31,444 nucleotides of DNA from a virus. A program made the translations under genes and the position numbers. Position 1 is the stretch's first letter. Each line of letters begins with the position of its first letter. The DNA is taken from the IMG/VR virus record IMGVR_UViG_3300042914_001053, positions 1-31,444 of that record; one strand, given 5' to 3'. Shown here piece by piece: positions 18,008 through 24,649 of the stretch. The notes beneath the pieces were generated by a model. It did not search any database. It saw only the letters and a list, made by a program, of their open reading frames with translations, and had not been told where the DNA came from.

Positions 18008-19476
18008 TGGCATTTGATCTAGCTACTGCTCGTCCTGTTGGACAGAGCGAGTCAATGACTGGTAAAGAGGTAGTTACTCAGGCTGTTAAAAGTTTCCCTA
18101 GTTCACTTAAAAATGTACTGGTTGGAACTTATGAGGCTGTTACTAGCCCATTGCAGACTGGTAAGACCGTCTTAGATATTGGTGCTGGTGCTTTACAGAA
18201 TGTATTGCCTGAGAGCGTTGTAAAGGCTCTCGGCGAGGATAAAGCATCTAGGGAAGTCGCTAATAAAGTTGGGCAAATGTATGTTCAGCGTTACGGTGGT
18301 GTAGAGCAAGCTAAACGTACTATCGCTAACGATCCTGCTGGCTTTCTATCTGATGTTTCTGCTGTGCTAACAGGTGGTAGTTCTGTTGCCCCTAAGTTGG
18401 GTAAAGCGGCATCAATGGTTGATCCTCTGTCGCTAACCGCAAAAGCTGTAGGAACTGCTGGCAAGGCTGTAGCTCCTGTATTGGGAATGACTACTGGTGC
18501 TGGTGCTGAGTCTTTCAGACAGGCTTATAAAGCGGGTCGTGAGGGTGGTACTGCTGCTGAACAGTTCCGGTCGAATATTACTGGTACTGCGCCAATGACT
18601 GATGTTCTGGATATGGCAAAGCAGAATCTTGCCAATATGAACCAAGCTAAACAGGCTCAGTATCGTTCTGGCATGGTCAATATCAAGGGTGATAAGACCG
18701 TACTAGACTTCAAAGGTATCGATCAAGCAGTACAAACGGCTCAGAATAAAACATCTTACAAAGGTAAGGTTGTTAACGAACGTGCATTTAATGAGCTTCA
18801 GACTGTTAGGGATATTGTAGATGATTGGAAGGCTCAGAATCCTACTGACTTTCATACGCCAGAGGGTCTTGATGCTCTAAAGCAAAGAATTGGCGATGTC
18901 TTAGAGAATATTCCTTACGAGCAGAAGCAAGCTAGAGCAGCCGTTGGTGGTGTTTATGATTCTGTAAAGTCAGAAATTACTAAACAGGCTCCTACTTACT
19001 CTAAGGTAATGAAAGAGTATTCTGAATCTGCTGAACTTATTAAAGAGATTGAGAGATCATTGTCGCTAGGCCAGAAGGCTAGTGCTGAGACTGCTACTCG
19101 TAAATTGCAGTCGTTGATGCGTAAGAATGTAAATACGAACTTTGGTCAACGAGTTGCATTAGGTAAACAATTAAGTGAAGCTGGTGGTGGAGATATTTTC
19201 CCTGCTTTAGCTGGTCAATCATTGGCTGAACTTACTCCTATGGGTCTGCAACGAGCTACATCTTTAGGTACTGGTGCTGCTGCTTTCTCTGCTGGTGGTG
19301 TTCCATTGGCTACGGCTTCATTGCTTGCGTCATCTCCTAGACTGATGGGTGAAGCTGCTTACGGTACTGGATTGCTATCTCGTATTCCTGCTGGCGTAGA
19401 GACAGTTATTCCACAAGCATTTGATCCTAGAGCATATAACATCATGTATCAAGCGAATCGCGCTAAAAGGAAGTAA
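18007..19476 (+). CDS. Large internal virion / ejection protein
   Basis: A 489-residue protein with hydrophobic Ala/Gly stretches at about 145-175 (GTAGKAVAPVLGMTTGAGA) and 400-450 (LGTGAAAFSAGGVPLATASLLASSPRLMGEAAYGTG), and long amphipathic helices between (FNELQTVRDIVDDWKA; SKVMKEYSESAELIKEIE). The end is basic (YQANRAKRK). The composition and position as the last of four such genes before a tail fibre suggest a DNA ejection protein. Its ribosome site AAGGAGGT at spacing 7 is the best in the window, predicting strong expression. I find no peptidoglycan hydrolase motif. Confidence 0.77.
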   Translation: MAFDLATARPVGQSESMTGKEVVTQAVKSFPSSLKNVLVGTYEAVTSPLQTGKTVLDIGAGALQNVLPESVVKALGEDKASREVANKVGQMYVQRYGGVEQAKRTIANDPAGFLSDVSAVLTGGSSVAPKLGKAASMVDPLSLTAKAVGTAGKAVAPVLGMTTGAGAESFRQAYKAGREGGTAAEQFRSNITGTAPMTDVLDMAKQNLANMNQAKQAQYRSGMVNIKGDKTVLDFKGIDQAVQTAQNKTSYKGKVVNERAFNELQTVRDIVDDWKAQNPTDFHTPEGLDALKQRIGDVLENIPYEQKQARAAVGGVYDSVKSEITKQAPTYSKVMKEYSESAELIKEIERSLSLGQKASAETATRKLQSLMRKNVNTNFGQRVALGKQLSEAGGGDIFPALAGQSLAELTPMGLQRATSLGTGAAAFSAGGVPLATASLLASSPRLMGEAAYGTGLLSRIPAGVETVIPQAFDPRAYNIMYQANRAKRK

Positions 19477-19478
19477 TC

Positions 19479-20645
19479 ATGCCAAAGACAAAGATCAGCG
19501 AATTTAGCGCAACAGCAGCAAACAATACCGATATTGACGGTATTAACATTGCTGAAGGCTGTCCACCATCGACGATTAACAATGCTATCCGTGAGTTGAT
19601 GGCACAGTTAAAAGACCAGCAAGATGGCTCGTCAGGAGATAACTTTAGCGTAGGTGGAAATCTTAGCGTTTCTGGTAGCGTCACGTTAACTAATGCTTTG
19701 CCTATTGCTCAGGGTGGTACAGGCCAGACTACGGCTTCTACGGCTATCAATGCGTTGATGCCTAGCCAGACCAGTAACTCAGGTAGATACCTTACGACTA
19801 ATGGCGTTAGCGTTTCTTGGGGTACTGTAACGCCGGGGAGTGGTACGGTTACTAGCGTAGCACTTCAGTCTAACCTTTCGGGTATCACGGTATCAGGTTC
19901 TCCAGTTACTACATCAGGAACATTGATTCTTTCTGGCACTTTAGCGGTTGCTAACGGTGGTACTGGTCAATCTACCTTATCAACTGGTGCGGTTCTTGTT
20001 GGAAACGGCACTTCTGGCATTTCCTCAGTCTCTCCGGGTGGTAGTGGTCAAGTCCTAACGTCTAACGGCTCGTCTTGGTCATCGTCGGCATTGCCTACGG
20101 CTTCTGCTACGGTTTCAGGTGTTGTAACAACAGGTAGCCAGAGTTTTGCTGGTGCTAAGACATTTGACACAGGGATTATTTCACCTAACGGCTATAACTT
20201 TACATCGACAGGGAACTCGATTTATTGGACTGGTGCTGTAATGGAGGTATATATCGGTTCAGCGATGAAGTTTTTCGTTGGGTCATCCTCAGCCGGTTTC
20301 AGTATCTCAGACGTTCAAAAAGTCGGTGGTGGTACGTTTAACTCGTACTCAGACTCGCGTTACAAGCAGGATATTTCTGCTTACGGTAAGGGTTTGGCTG
20401 AGATCAAGCAGGTAGAACCTAAGAACTACCGTTATACCGCTGAGTTCATGAAGTCTGATAGCCCATCACAGGCTTTTGTTGGTGTTATTGCTCAGGAACT
20501 AGAGGGTACAGCCTTTGCTAACTGTGTAAAAACTGACGCTAATGGATATAAAATTGTGGATACATCAGAGCTAACCTTTGCTCTTATCAATGCTGTAAAA
20601 GAACTAAGTGTAAAAATTGACCAGTTAGAGGCTAGAAATGTCTGA
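19479..20645 (+). CDS. Tail fibre with C-terminal S74 self-cleaving chaperone
   Basis: A 388-residue fibre. The N-terminus (ISEFSATAANNTDIDGINIAEG, then INNAIRELMAQLKDQQDG) is the usual anchor-type opening of phage fibres. Shaft repeats follow: LPIAQGGTGQTTA at 74-86 and LAVANGGTGQSTL at 155-167. The C-terminal 100 residues are an intramolecular chaperone (Peptidase_S74): SDSRYKQDI with S291 and K296 as the catalytic Ser-Lys pair, then GVIAQEL at 335-341 and a helix ending in a coiled coil. In this family the chaperone drives trimerisation and then cuts itself off just before the Ser. The fibre stop overlaps the next gene by 8 nt. Confidence 0.88.
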   Translation: MPKTKISEFSATAANNTDIDGINIAEGCPPSTINNAIRELMAQLKDQQDGSSGDNFSVGGNLSVSGSVTLTNALPIAQGGTGQTTASTAINALMPSQTSNSGRYLTTNGVSVSWGTVTPGSGTVTSVALQSNLSGITVSGSPVTTSGTLILSGTLAVANGGTGQSTLSTGAVLVGNGTSGISSVSPGGSGQVLTSNGSSWSSSALPTASATVSGVVTTGSQSFAGAKTFDTGIISPNGYNFTSTGNSIYWTGAVMEVYIGSAMKFFVGSSSAGFSISDVQKVGGGTFNSYSDSRYKQDISAYGKGLAEIKQVEPKNYRYTAEFMKSDSPSQAFVGVIAQELEGTAFANCVKTDANGYKIVDTSELTFALINAVKELSVKIDQLEARNV

Positions 20646-20844
20646 TATTGACCCTAAAGAGTTCGGTATGCTACAGGCTGATGTTCGTACCCTAATCAAT
20701 GAAATCCACCTGCTACGTCAAGAGATGGCTCAGGTTAATGCCGTTATCAACAAAAGCAAAGGTGCTATGTATATGCTGATGTCTGCCTCTGGATTGGTAG
20801 GCTCTGCATTTACTATCTTTGTAACTAAGGTATTTGGGTTGTAA
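20638..20844 (+). CDS. Small coiled-coil membrane protein, holin-like
   Basis: A 68-residue protein with a helical N-terminus of heptad pattern (MLQADVRTLINEIHLLRQEMAQV) and one membrane segment at the C-terminus (AMYMLMSASGLVGSAFTIFVTKVFG). This two-part layout is like XhlA/hemolysin-type phage proteins that anchor at the inner membrane and support lysis. It overlaps the end of the fibre gene and heads the lysis cluster. Its stop codon TAA at 20842-20844 lies in the same frame as the following long open stretch. Confidence 0.65.
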   Translation: MSDIDPKEFGMLQADVRTLINEIHLLRQEMAQVNAVINKSKGAMYMLMSASGLVGSAFTIFVTKVFGL

Positions 20845-20847
20845 GAA

Positions 20848-21540
20848 ATTGACCCTATAACGATCCTTGCTGCTGCTAATGCTGCTGTTGCTGCGGTTAA
20901 GAAGGGTTGTGAGCTTTACAAGCAGATTAAAGGTGCAGCAGGAGATGTTAAGGAAGTACTAGACGATCTAAAGTCGCAGTACGAGAAAGCAACAGGTGGT
21001 AATCCGACTCCTGCACAGAAGCAACAGTATTACCAAGAAGTTCAACGAGTTCAAGAAGTCGCTAAGTCTGATCCTAATGATGTTTTTACAGACATTGGGA
21101 ACCAGCTAGGTGCTTTGATGGATTCCTACGATGCAATCAGTAAACTATTCCTAAAAGAACAACTAGACGCGAAACAGGTTTACAAGGGCGAGGAATCAAT
21201 AGGCAGGAGAGCATTAAAAAGAATACTGATTACGTCGAGACTTGATGCAATGCTAGTAGAGATACGTGAAACCATGACGTATCGTGCGCCACCAGAACTA
21301 GGTGCTTTGTGGAGCAAGTTCGAGGAAATGTGGCAGAGGATTGTCGCAGAGCAAGAAGAAGCTCATGCCGAGGAACTTAGGATAGCGCAGATTGCATCAT
21401 GGCAACGAAGAAAAAGGATAGCGGAAGCCAAGTCAAAAATAGCATGGGTTTCAGCAGTAGTTTTCGTAGTAGCGTGGGCGGTGGGAATAATGTGGCTAAC
21501 AACGAAAAGCGCGAGTCAGAAGATGTACCTTGGTCTTTGA
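20848..21540 (+). CDS. Membrane-anchored coiled-coil protein with apparent AUU start
   Basis: The frame is open from 20845 to 21540. It reads as a normal protein from its beginning: DPITILAAANAAVAAVKKGCELYK, then a charged coiled-coil region (KEVLDDLKSQYEKA), SKLFLKEQLDAKQ, and a C-terminal membrane segment (IAWVSAVVFVVAWAVGIMWL). There is no ATG, GTG or TTG in frame before 21115. A start at ATT 20848 would give MDPITIL, a natural N-terminus, and one base change (ATT from ATG) would explain it. Other options are an internal start at 21118 with AGGTG 5 nt upstream, giving about 140 residues, or readthrough of the preceding in-frame TAA. The protein probably belongs to the lysis cluster; the topology (N-in, C-terminal anchor) is that of a membrane-bound accessory. 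The family is unknown to me. Confidence 0.55.
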   Translation: MDPITILAAANAAVAAVKKGCELYKQIKGAAGDVKEVLDDLKSQYEKATGGNPTPAQKQQYYQEVQRVQEVAKSDPNDVFTDIGNQLGALMDSYDAISKLFLKEQLDAKQVYKGEESIGRRALKRILITSRLDAMLVEIRETMTYRAPPELGALWSKFEEMWQRIVAEQEEAHAEELRIAQIASWQRRKRIAEAKSKIAWVSAVVFVVAWAVGIMWLTTKSASQKMYLGL

Positions 21541-21704
21541 TAACGGTGGTGATGGCAGTCTTGTTAATGTTCTTCATCATCATGCCTGTCCTAGCGTTTA
21601 TGTACTACGATATGTATTATGCAACACAGGCTGCGGTTACTGAAGTCAAGAAGATGAAAGAGTTAAGACGAGAAATCCTAGAGGAACGGATGTATGGTCG
21701 ATAG
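21399..21704 (+). CDS. Small membrane protein, overlapping gene
   Basis: A 101-residue protein in a different frame from the preceding gene, sharing 142 nt with its end. The N-terminus is Lys/Ser/Gly-rich and polar (MATKKKDSGSQVKNS), a membrane segment runs at about 46-68 (LITVVMAVLLMFFIIMPVLAF), and the C-terminus is a charged helix (VKKMKELRREILEER). The layout resembles a signal-anchor lysis accessory. Its stop overlaps the endolysin start. Because both overlapping frames encode a membrane helix in different places, at least the downstream part is certainly coding; an internal ATG at 21444 would shorten the overlap. Confidence 0.6.
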   Translation: MATKKKDSGSQVKNSMGFSSSFRSSVGGGNNVANNEKRESEDVPWSLITVVMAVLLMFFIIMPVLAFMYYDMYYATQAAVTEVKKMKELRREILEERMYGR

Positions 21705-22332
21705 AAAAGCCTTCAGAGCGTTTATTCCTCACTCTAAGTATTCAGACCATTGGTATGAAGCTCTGTTTAGTTCACAGACAGAGTTAGGTGGTAAGTCACT
21801 CCTTGAAGAATACGAGATTACGACTCCACAACGAATAGCTGCTTTCCTAGCCCAATGCCATCATGAATCAGGTGGATTTGTCTGGCTAACGGAGAACCTA
21901 AACTATAGTGCTTCAGGACTTCTTAAAGTCTTTCCTAAGTATTTTTCTACAGACTCACAGGCTAAGTCCTACGCTAAACAGCCGGACAGGATAGCTAATT
22001 ACGTCTATGCGAATCGTATGGGTAACGGTGATGAAGCGTCTGGAGATGGTGCTAGGTACAAGGGCAGGGGCTTGATCCAGCTAACAGGCAAGGATAACTA
22101 TTTTTGGTTTGCTGCTTCCTTAGAGATGACTCCTGAACAAGCCTCAGAATATACACAGACGTTCGAAGGTGCTGGTCAGTCTGCTTGCTGGTTTTGGGAG
22201 ACTAATAAGCTCAATCGATTCGCTGATACTAGTGACTTGAGAGGCATGACTAAGGTGATTAACGGTGGTTACAAGGGAATGGAAGATAGAGAGGCTCAGT
22301 ATGCGCGTGCTTTACGTTTGCTTGGTGCTTAG
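21694..22332 (+). CDS. Endolysin, GH19 chitinase-like lysozyme
   Basis: Cleaves the glycan strands of peptidoglycan for lysis. The 212-residue protein has the GH19 pattern found in phage lysins. AAFLAQCHHESGGFVWLTENLNYS contains the catalytic Glu (E58, with E67 as the likely second acid). GDGARYKGRGLIQLTGKDNY follows at 117-136, then CWFWETNKLNRFAD and a closing MTKVINGGYKGMEDR. No signal peptide or anchor is visible, so it should need a holin. GAGGAA lies 8 nt before the ATG, inside the preceding gene. The last 32 nt overlap the lipoprotein gene. Confidence 0.93.
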   Translation: MVDRKAFRAFIPHSKYSDHWYEALFSSQTELGGKSLLEEYEITTPQRIAAFLAQCHHESGGFVWLTENLNYSASGLLKVFPKYFSTDSQAKSYAKQPDRIANYVYANRMGNGDEASGDGARYKGRGLIQLTGKDNYFWFAASLEMTPEQASEYTQTFEGAGQSACWFWETNKLNRFADTSDLRGMTKVINGGYKGMEDREAQYARALRLLGA

Positions 22333-22534
22333 TCTGTTTGGATGCGATAGGTTTAGGTATCCCTGTAGCAACCCTGATAATTGGGAAACTAAGCAATGCA
22401 AAAGACCCTATTGCGCTGTTACCGGAACTTGTCCAGACCAGCTAATGAAACCAGAGGAAGTTAAGGATGAATCCCCTAAAATTAGTCAGCCAGTTTCTTG
22501 CAATGACGCAGGAACAACACGATGCAGTAATTAA
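22301..22534 (+). CDS. Small Cys-rich lipoprotein
   Basis: A 77-residue product from ATG 22301: MRVLYVCLVLSLFGC-DRF, a short lipoprotein signal with a lipobox-like L-F-G-C. The mature part holds several cysteines in the motif YPCSNPDNWETKQC, followed by RPYC and TGTCPDQL, a pattern seen in small lysis-cluster proteins of other phages. It overlaps both the endolysin end and the holin start (22467). An upstream in-frame start at 22265 would place a charged sequence before the signal and is unlikely. It could be an extra outer-membrane lysis or exclusion factor; it is not Rz1, which lies at 23318. Confidence 0.68.
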   Translation: MRVLYVCLVLSLFGCDRFRYPCSNPDNWETKQCKRPYCAVTGTCPDQLMKPEEVKDESPKISQPVSCNDAGTTRCSN

Positions 22535-22922
22535 GTTCTGTATCGCTGTAACTTTCTGTTGTACGGTCATTATCATGGTTGGTGTGTCACTCTATAGTGT
22601 TGTATTTGTGACACAGCCTATGAACGGCATGGCTCCTGCTGATAAGCAGTTCTTCCTGATACTGTCCGATATGTCTAAGTACATTCTCGGATCATTGGCT
22701 ACTTTACTAGCGGTCAAGGGTAAGGATGCTCTGCCTCAGTTCACTCCACCCGGACTATCGACTAAAGAGGAGCGTGATGATAAGCCTCCAGCACCAAAAG
22801 CCCCTAGTCCTACTCATGCACCAGTACGCATGGAACCGTCGATAGAGCCTATTTCGTCACAACTAGCAGGGTATAACGGCAAAGCTGCTCCTGAACAACC
22901 ACCACACCCGGAGATTTCATGA
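22467..22922 (+). CDS. Holin candidate (two membrane segments)
   Basis: A 151-residue protein with two hydrophobic helices, FCIAVTFCCTVIIMVGVSLYSVVFV at about 24-48 and YILGSLATLLAVKG at about 71-85, a short polar loop between them, and a Pro-rich charged tail of about 60 residues. Two helices plus a polar tail next to endolysin and spanin genes fit a class II-type holin. The start is preceded by GAGGAAGTTAAGG within the lipoprotein gene. The stop overlaps the next gene as ATGA. The long Pro-rich tail is unusual for a holin and may be a periplasmic or cytoplasmic partner-binding part. Confidence 0.62.
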   Translation: MNPLKLVSQFLAMTQEQHDAVIKFCIAVTFCCTVIIMVGVSLYSVVFVTQPMNGMAPADKQFFLILSDMSKYILGSLATLLAVKGKDALPQFTPPGLSTKEERDDKPPAPKAPSPTHAPVRMEPSIEPISSQLAGYNGKAAPEQPPHPEIS

Positions 22923-23104
22923 TTATCTACCTACGCATGGCTGCTACTGTTTTGCTAAGTTCATTTTTAGTGTTCCAGATTCATGCAGCAGAAACTAAGA
23001 AGGTCTGTCACGCTGAGAAGGATCGTAAGGGTAAAGAGGTTCAGGTCTGCCGTGAGGTTAAAGTCCACAAGAAGCTAGACGCGACTAAAGTGCCTCCTAA
23101 ATGA
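22919..23104 (+). CDS. Small secreted basic protein
   Basis: A 61-residue protein with a clear signal peptide (MIIYLRMAATVLLSSFLVFQIHAA, cleavage after HAA) and a short, Lys-rich mature part with two cysteines (KVCHAEKDRKG, VQVCREVK). Two cysteines in a small exported protein suggest one disulfide. It overlaps the holin candidate before it and the Rz gene after it (ATGA at 23101). Its function is unknown; it is probably a periplasmic lysis accessory. Confidence 0.6.
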   Translation: MIIYLRMAATVLLSSFLVFQIHAAETKKVCHAEKDRKGKEVQVCREVKVHKKLDATKVPPK

Positions 23105-23562
23105 ATCCTTGGTTTATTTCCGGTTCCCTTATTGCCATTATCCTCGCAGCAGCAGGAGGATATTTTCAGGGTTCAGAGCATGGTAAGGCGCAGGTGCAAC
23201 AAGCATGGGATAAGGAAAAAGCTGCTCAATATGCGGAGTACGCCAAGGGTCAGGAAGCGGCTAGGAAGAAGGAGCAGGAGCTACAGGCAAACGCAGACCA
23301 GCTAAGGAGAGAGAAGGATGTTGAAATTAAGAATCTTAACGCTAGGGCTGTTGCTCTCACTAACAGCTTGCAGCAGCGTCCGTCCATCTCCACCCAAGCA
23401 AGTGCCGTGTCCGGTTCCTCCGGTGCTGGACAAAGTGGATGTACCCCAAGACAGCTTTATCGAGAAAGTGCAGAAGATTTTGTCAAAGTAGCACTAGAGG
23501 CTGACAATCTTAGGGTAGCTTTAGCCCAATGCTATGCACAATACGATTCACTCAGAAAGTGA
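23101..23562 (+). CDS. Rz: Rz-like inner-membrane spanin
   Basis: The inner-membrane half of the spanin complex that fuses inner and outer membranes at the end of lysis. The 153-residue protein has one N-terminal membrane anchor (WFISGSLIAIILAAAGGYFQ) followed by a long periplasmic helix (VQQAWDKEKAAQYAEYAKGQEAARKK and on to LRREKDVEIKNL) and a C-terminal globular part with two cysteines. This is the standard i-spanin design. It carries the o-spanin Rz1 inside it in the +1 frame at 23318-23491. The stop codon lies within a hairpin shared with the convergent gene. Confidence 0.85.
   Translation: MNPWFISGSLIAIILAAAGGYFQGSEHGKAQVQQAWDKEKAAQYAEYAKGQEAARKKEQELQANADQLRREKDVEIKNLNARAVALTNSLQQRPSISTQASAVSGSSGAGQSGCTPRQLYRESAEDFVKVALEADNLRVALAQCYAQYDSLRK
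23318..23491 (+). CDS. Rz1: Rz1 outer-membrane spanin embedded in Rz
   Basis: A 57-residue lipoprotein read in the +1 frame wholly within Rz. The signal MLKLRILTLGLLLSLTAC has a clean lipobox (L-T-A-C) with SS after the Cys, as in outer-membrane lipoproteins. The mature part is Pro-rich (RPSPPKQVPCPVPPVLDK), the hallmark of Rz1 proteins, and ends with a short helix (FIEKVQKILSK). AAGGAGA lies 7 nt before the ATG, a strong ribosome site inside the Rz coding sequence. Known Rz1 genes are embedded or overlapping in just this way. It binds the Rz C-terminus across the periplasm. Confidence 0.88.
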   Translation: MLKLRILTLGLLLSLTACSSVRPSPPKQVPCPVPPVLDKVDVPQDSFIEKVQKILSK

Positions 23563-23565
23563 GTC
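23545..23565. terminator. Hairpin at the convergent gene junction
   Basis: An 8-bp stem GATTCACT / AGTGAGTC with one G-U pair and the loop CAGAA spans both stop codons: Rz (23560-23562, plus strand) and the 64-aa gene (23548-23550, minus strand). The two genes overlap by 15 nt. Without a T run it is not a classical terminator on either strand, but its position suggests it reduces readthrough or protects both 3' ends. Confidence 0.4.
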
Positions 23566-23742
23566 CTGAGCCTCTGTAGCGATCTGTGAAGCCGTTTTTA
23601 TGAGTTGGTCATAGGATAGACCACCCTTAGCGATTAAGCCTCCTAGAGCCGCTGCAAAGAACAATTGCCAGTCGTAATCTTTGGCAGTTGGCTTAGGTTC
23701 CTGCCACTTAGGATCATCCGGGTTCTTACGTGGTCTGCCCAT
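23548..23742 (-). CDS. Small phage protein of unknown function
   Basis: A 64-residue protein, MGRPRKNPDDPKWQEPKPTAKDY, followed by a hydrophobic Ala/Gly/Leu stretch (LFFAAALGGLIAKGG) and a polar amphipathic C-terminus. The basic Pro-rich opening GRPRKNP is AT-hook-like. The start at 23742 is favoured over an upstream in-frame start at 23784 because AGGGA lies 8 nt before this ATG. It is the last gene of the leftward operon and its end is inside the lysis operon's terminal hairpin. Function unknown. Confidence 0.62.
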   Translation of the reverse strand: MGRPRKNPDDPKWQEPKPTAKDYDWQLFFAAALGGLIAKGGLSYDQLIKTASQIATEAQDSLSE

Positions 23743-23744
23743 TG

Positions 23745-23972
23745 TTAATCCCTTGCTCGAATAATGTGTATGGCTCTTAGACATCCTTCTTGTCCATGAA
23801 GAATGTTACTTATATTTTTTATGCAAGCCTCTCGTTCAGCAGAAGCTACAAGTTTAGCGAACTTTTCTAGGCAATTTACAAAATCATCTATATCTGAAAG
23901 TGTTGGGCAAAGAGCAAAATACCCATCTAATTCTGCCTCTGTTATTAGTTCGTCAATTTCATCCTTGGTCAT
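23745..23972 (-). CDS. Small phage protein of unknown function
   Basis: A 75-residue acidic helical protein. The opening MTKDEIDELITEAELDGYF and the segment FAKLVASAEREACIKN are common in phage early genes, where the AEREAC helix recurs. The ATG at 23972 has AGAGGA 5 nt upstream and overlaps the preceding gene's stop as ATGA, which makes it better than the TTG at 23987 in the same frame. It has no membrane segment and no recognisable motif. Confidence 0.7.
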   Translation of the reverse strand: MTKDEIDELITEAELDGYFALCPTLSDIDDFVNCLEKFAKLVASAEREACIKNISNILHGQEGCLRAIHIIRARD

Positions 23973-24163
23973 AGTTTCCTCTGGCAACTAAATGCCTGAA
24001 TATCTACTCGAAAAGCGTTAGCAAACTTACAATCTGACGCTATCCGTATCTCGGTCTGGATTGCTCCTACGTTATAACCAATTACGGCTAAAACAATAGC
24101 GACCATAGACTTAGCCCACCATGTATTGACCATAGCTATAACCTTCTGGAGTTCTTCAAGCAT
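23969..24163 (-). CDS. Small single-pass membrane protein
   Basis: From ATG 24163 the product is 64 residues: a helical start (MLEELQKVIAMVNTWW), one membrane segment (SMVAIVLAVIGYNVGAI) and a polar tail with two cysteines (ASDCKFANAF, FSCQRKL). An ATG at 24187 in the same frame would give 72 residues; AGGAG lies between the two starts, 12 nt before the second. It overlaps the MazG-like gene upstream and the next gene downstream, as expected for a coupled early operon. Function unknown; a phage membrane-associated early protein is likely. Confidence 0.6.
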   Translation of the reverse strand: MLEELQKVIAMVNTWWAKSMVAIVLAVIGYNVGAIQTEIRIASDCKFANAFRVDIQAFSCQRKL

Positions 24164-24461
24164 CTTTGACGAATACTCCTGTGGCATTGAGATAGCCCTT
24201 TCTATCTTTAATCTGTTCGTAAGCTGACAGGAAACATTGTTTTAGATCGACATCTTCAATAGCAGCAACCATAGTGAGGCATACAAGAATATCCCCAAGT
24301 CCATCGATAACTGCGTCACGGTCTCGTTTGGTAATCGCATCTGCTAGTTCCCCCATTTCGCTAAAAGCCTTGAGTAACTGCGTCTTGCTATCTGAGTTCT
24401 GGATAATGCCTCTGGCTTCACCCCAACGGACTACCAGTAGTTCAGTCTGTTCGTAGCTCAT
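24156..24461 (-). CDS. MazG-like nucleotide pyrophosphohydrolase
   Basis: A 101-residue all-helical protein of the NTP-PPase superfamily that hydrolyses nucleoside triphosphates. The metal-binding motif appears as FSEMGELADAI (E35 and E38) followed by RDAVIDGLGDILVCLTM (D53 and D57), and the C-terminus YEQIKDRKGYLNATGVFVKDA is typical of phage members. In phages these proteins are thought to adjust the nucleotide pool or ppGpp-type signals. It is coupled to the XRE gene by an ATGA overlap (24458-24461). Confidence 0.85.
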   Translation of the reverse strand: MSYEQTELLVVRWGEARGIIQNSDSKTQLLKAFSEMGELADAITKRDRDAVIDGLGDILVCLTMVAAIEDVDLKQCFLSAYEQIKDRKGYLNATGVFVKDA

Positions 24462-24649
24462 ATCATTGCCTTAATTTCCTTGATAGGAATATCGAAAGTC
24501 TCATGCACTTTAAGGATGAAATCAGCGGTAATCGTAGTGTGTCCGTTACGAATCTTGCTGATAGCTGGCGCACGAACACCCATAGTTAAGGCTAGTTGTC
24601 GGTCATTCTTAATGTCAAATTGCTTCTTTAAAAAGTCTAGTAGTTTCAT
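24458..24649 (-). CDS. XRE/Cro-family DNA-binding regulator
   Basis: A 63-residue helix-turn-helix protein. The HTH runs at about 17-36 (RQLALTMGVRAPAISKIRNG) with the typical Q-L-A and A-I-S-x-I recognition spacing, preceded by a capping helix (LLDFLKKQFDI) and followed by two helices. Single-domain XRE proteins of this size act as dimeric repressors. GAGGAA lies 5 nt before the ATG. It begins a transcript part after a 206-nt structured gap, so it may have its own control there. Possible targets are the dyads at 26662-26701. Confidence 0.85.
   Translation of the reverse strand: MKLLDFLKKQFDIKNDRQLALTMGVRAPAISKIRNGHTTITADFILKVHETFDIPIKEIKAMI

Noticed and set aside
20842-20844. Programmed stop readthrough joining 20638 and 21540 genes as the main explanation
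   Set aside because: The frames match, but the holin-like protein ends with a natural membrane segment and the next part begins with a natural N-terminus; an AUU start is simpler. Kept as an alternative.
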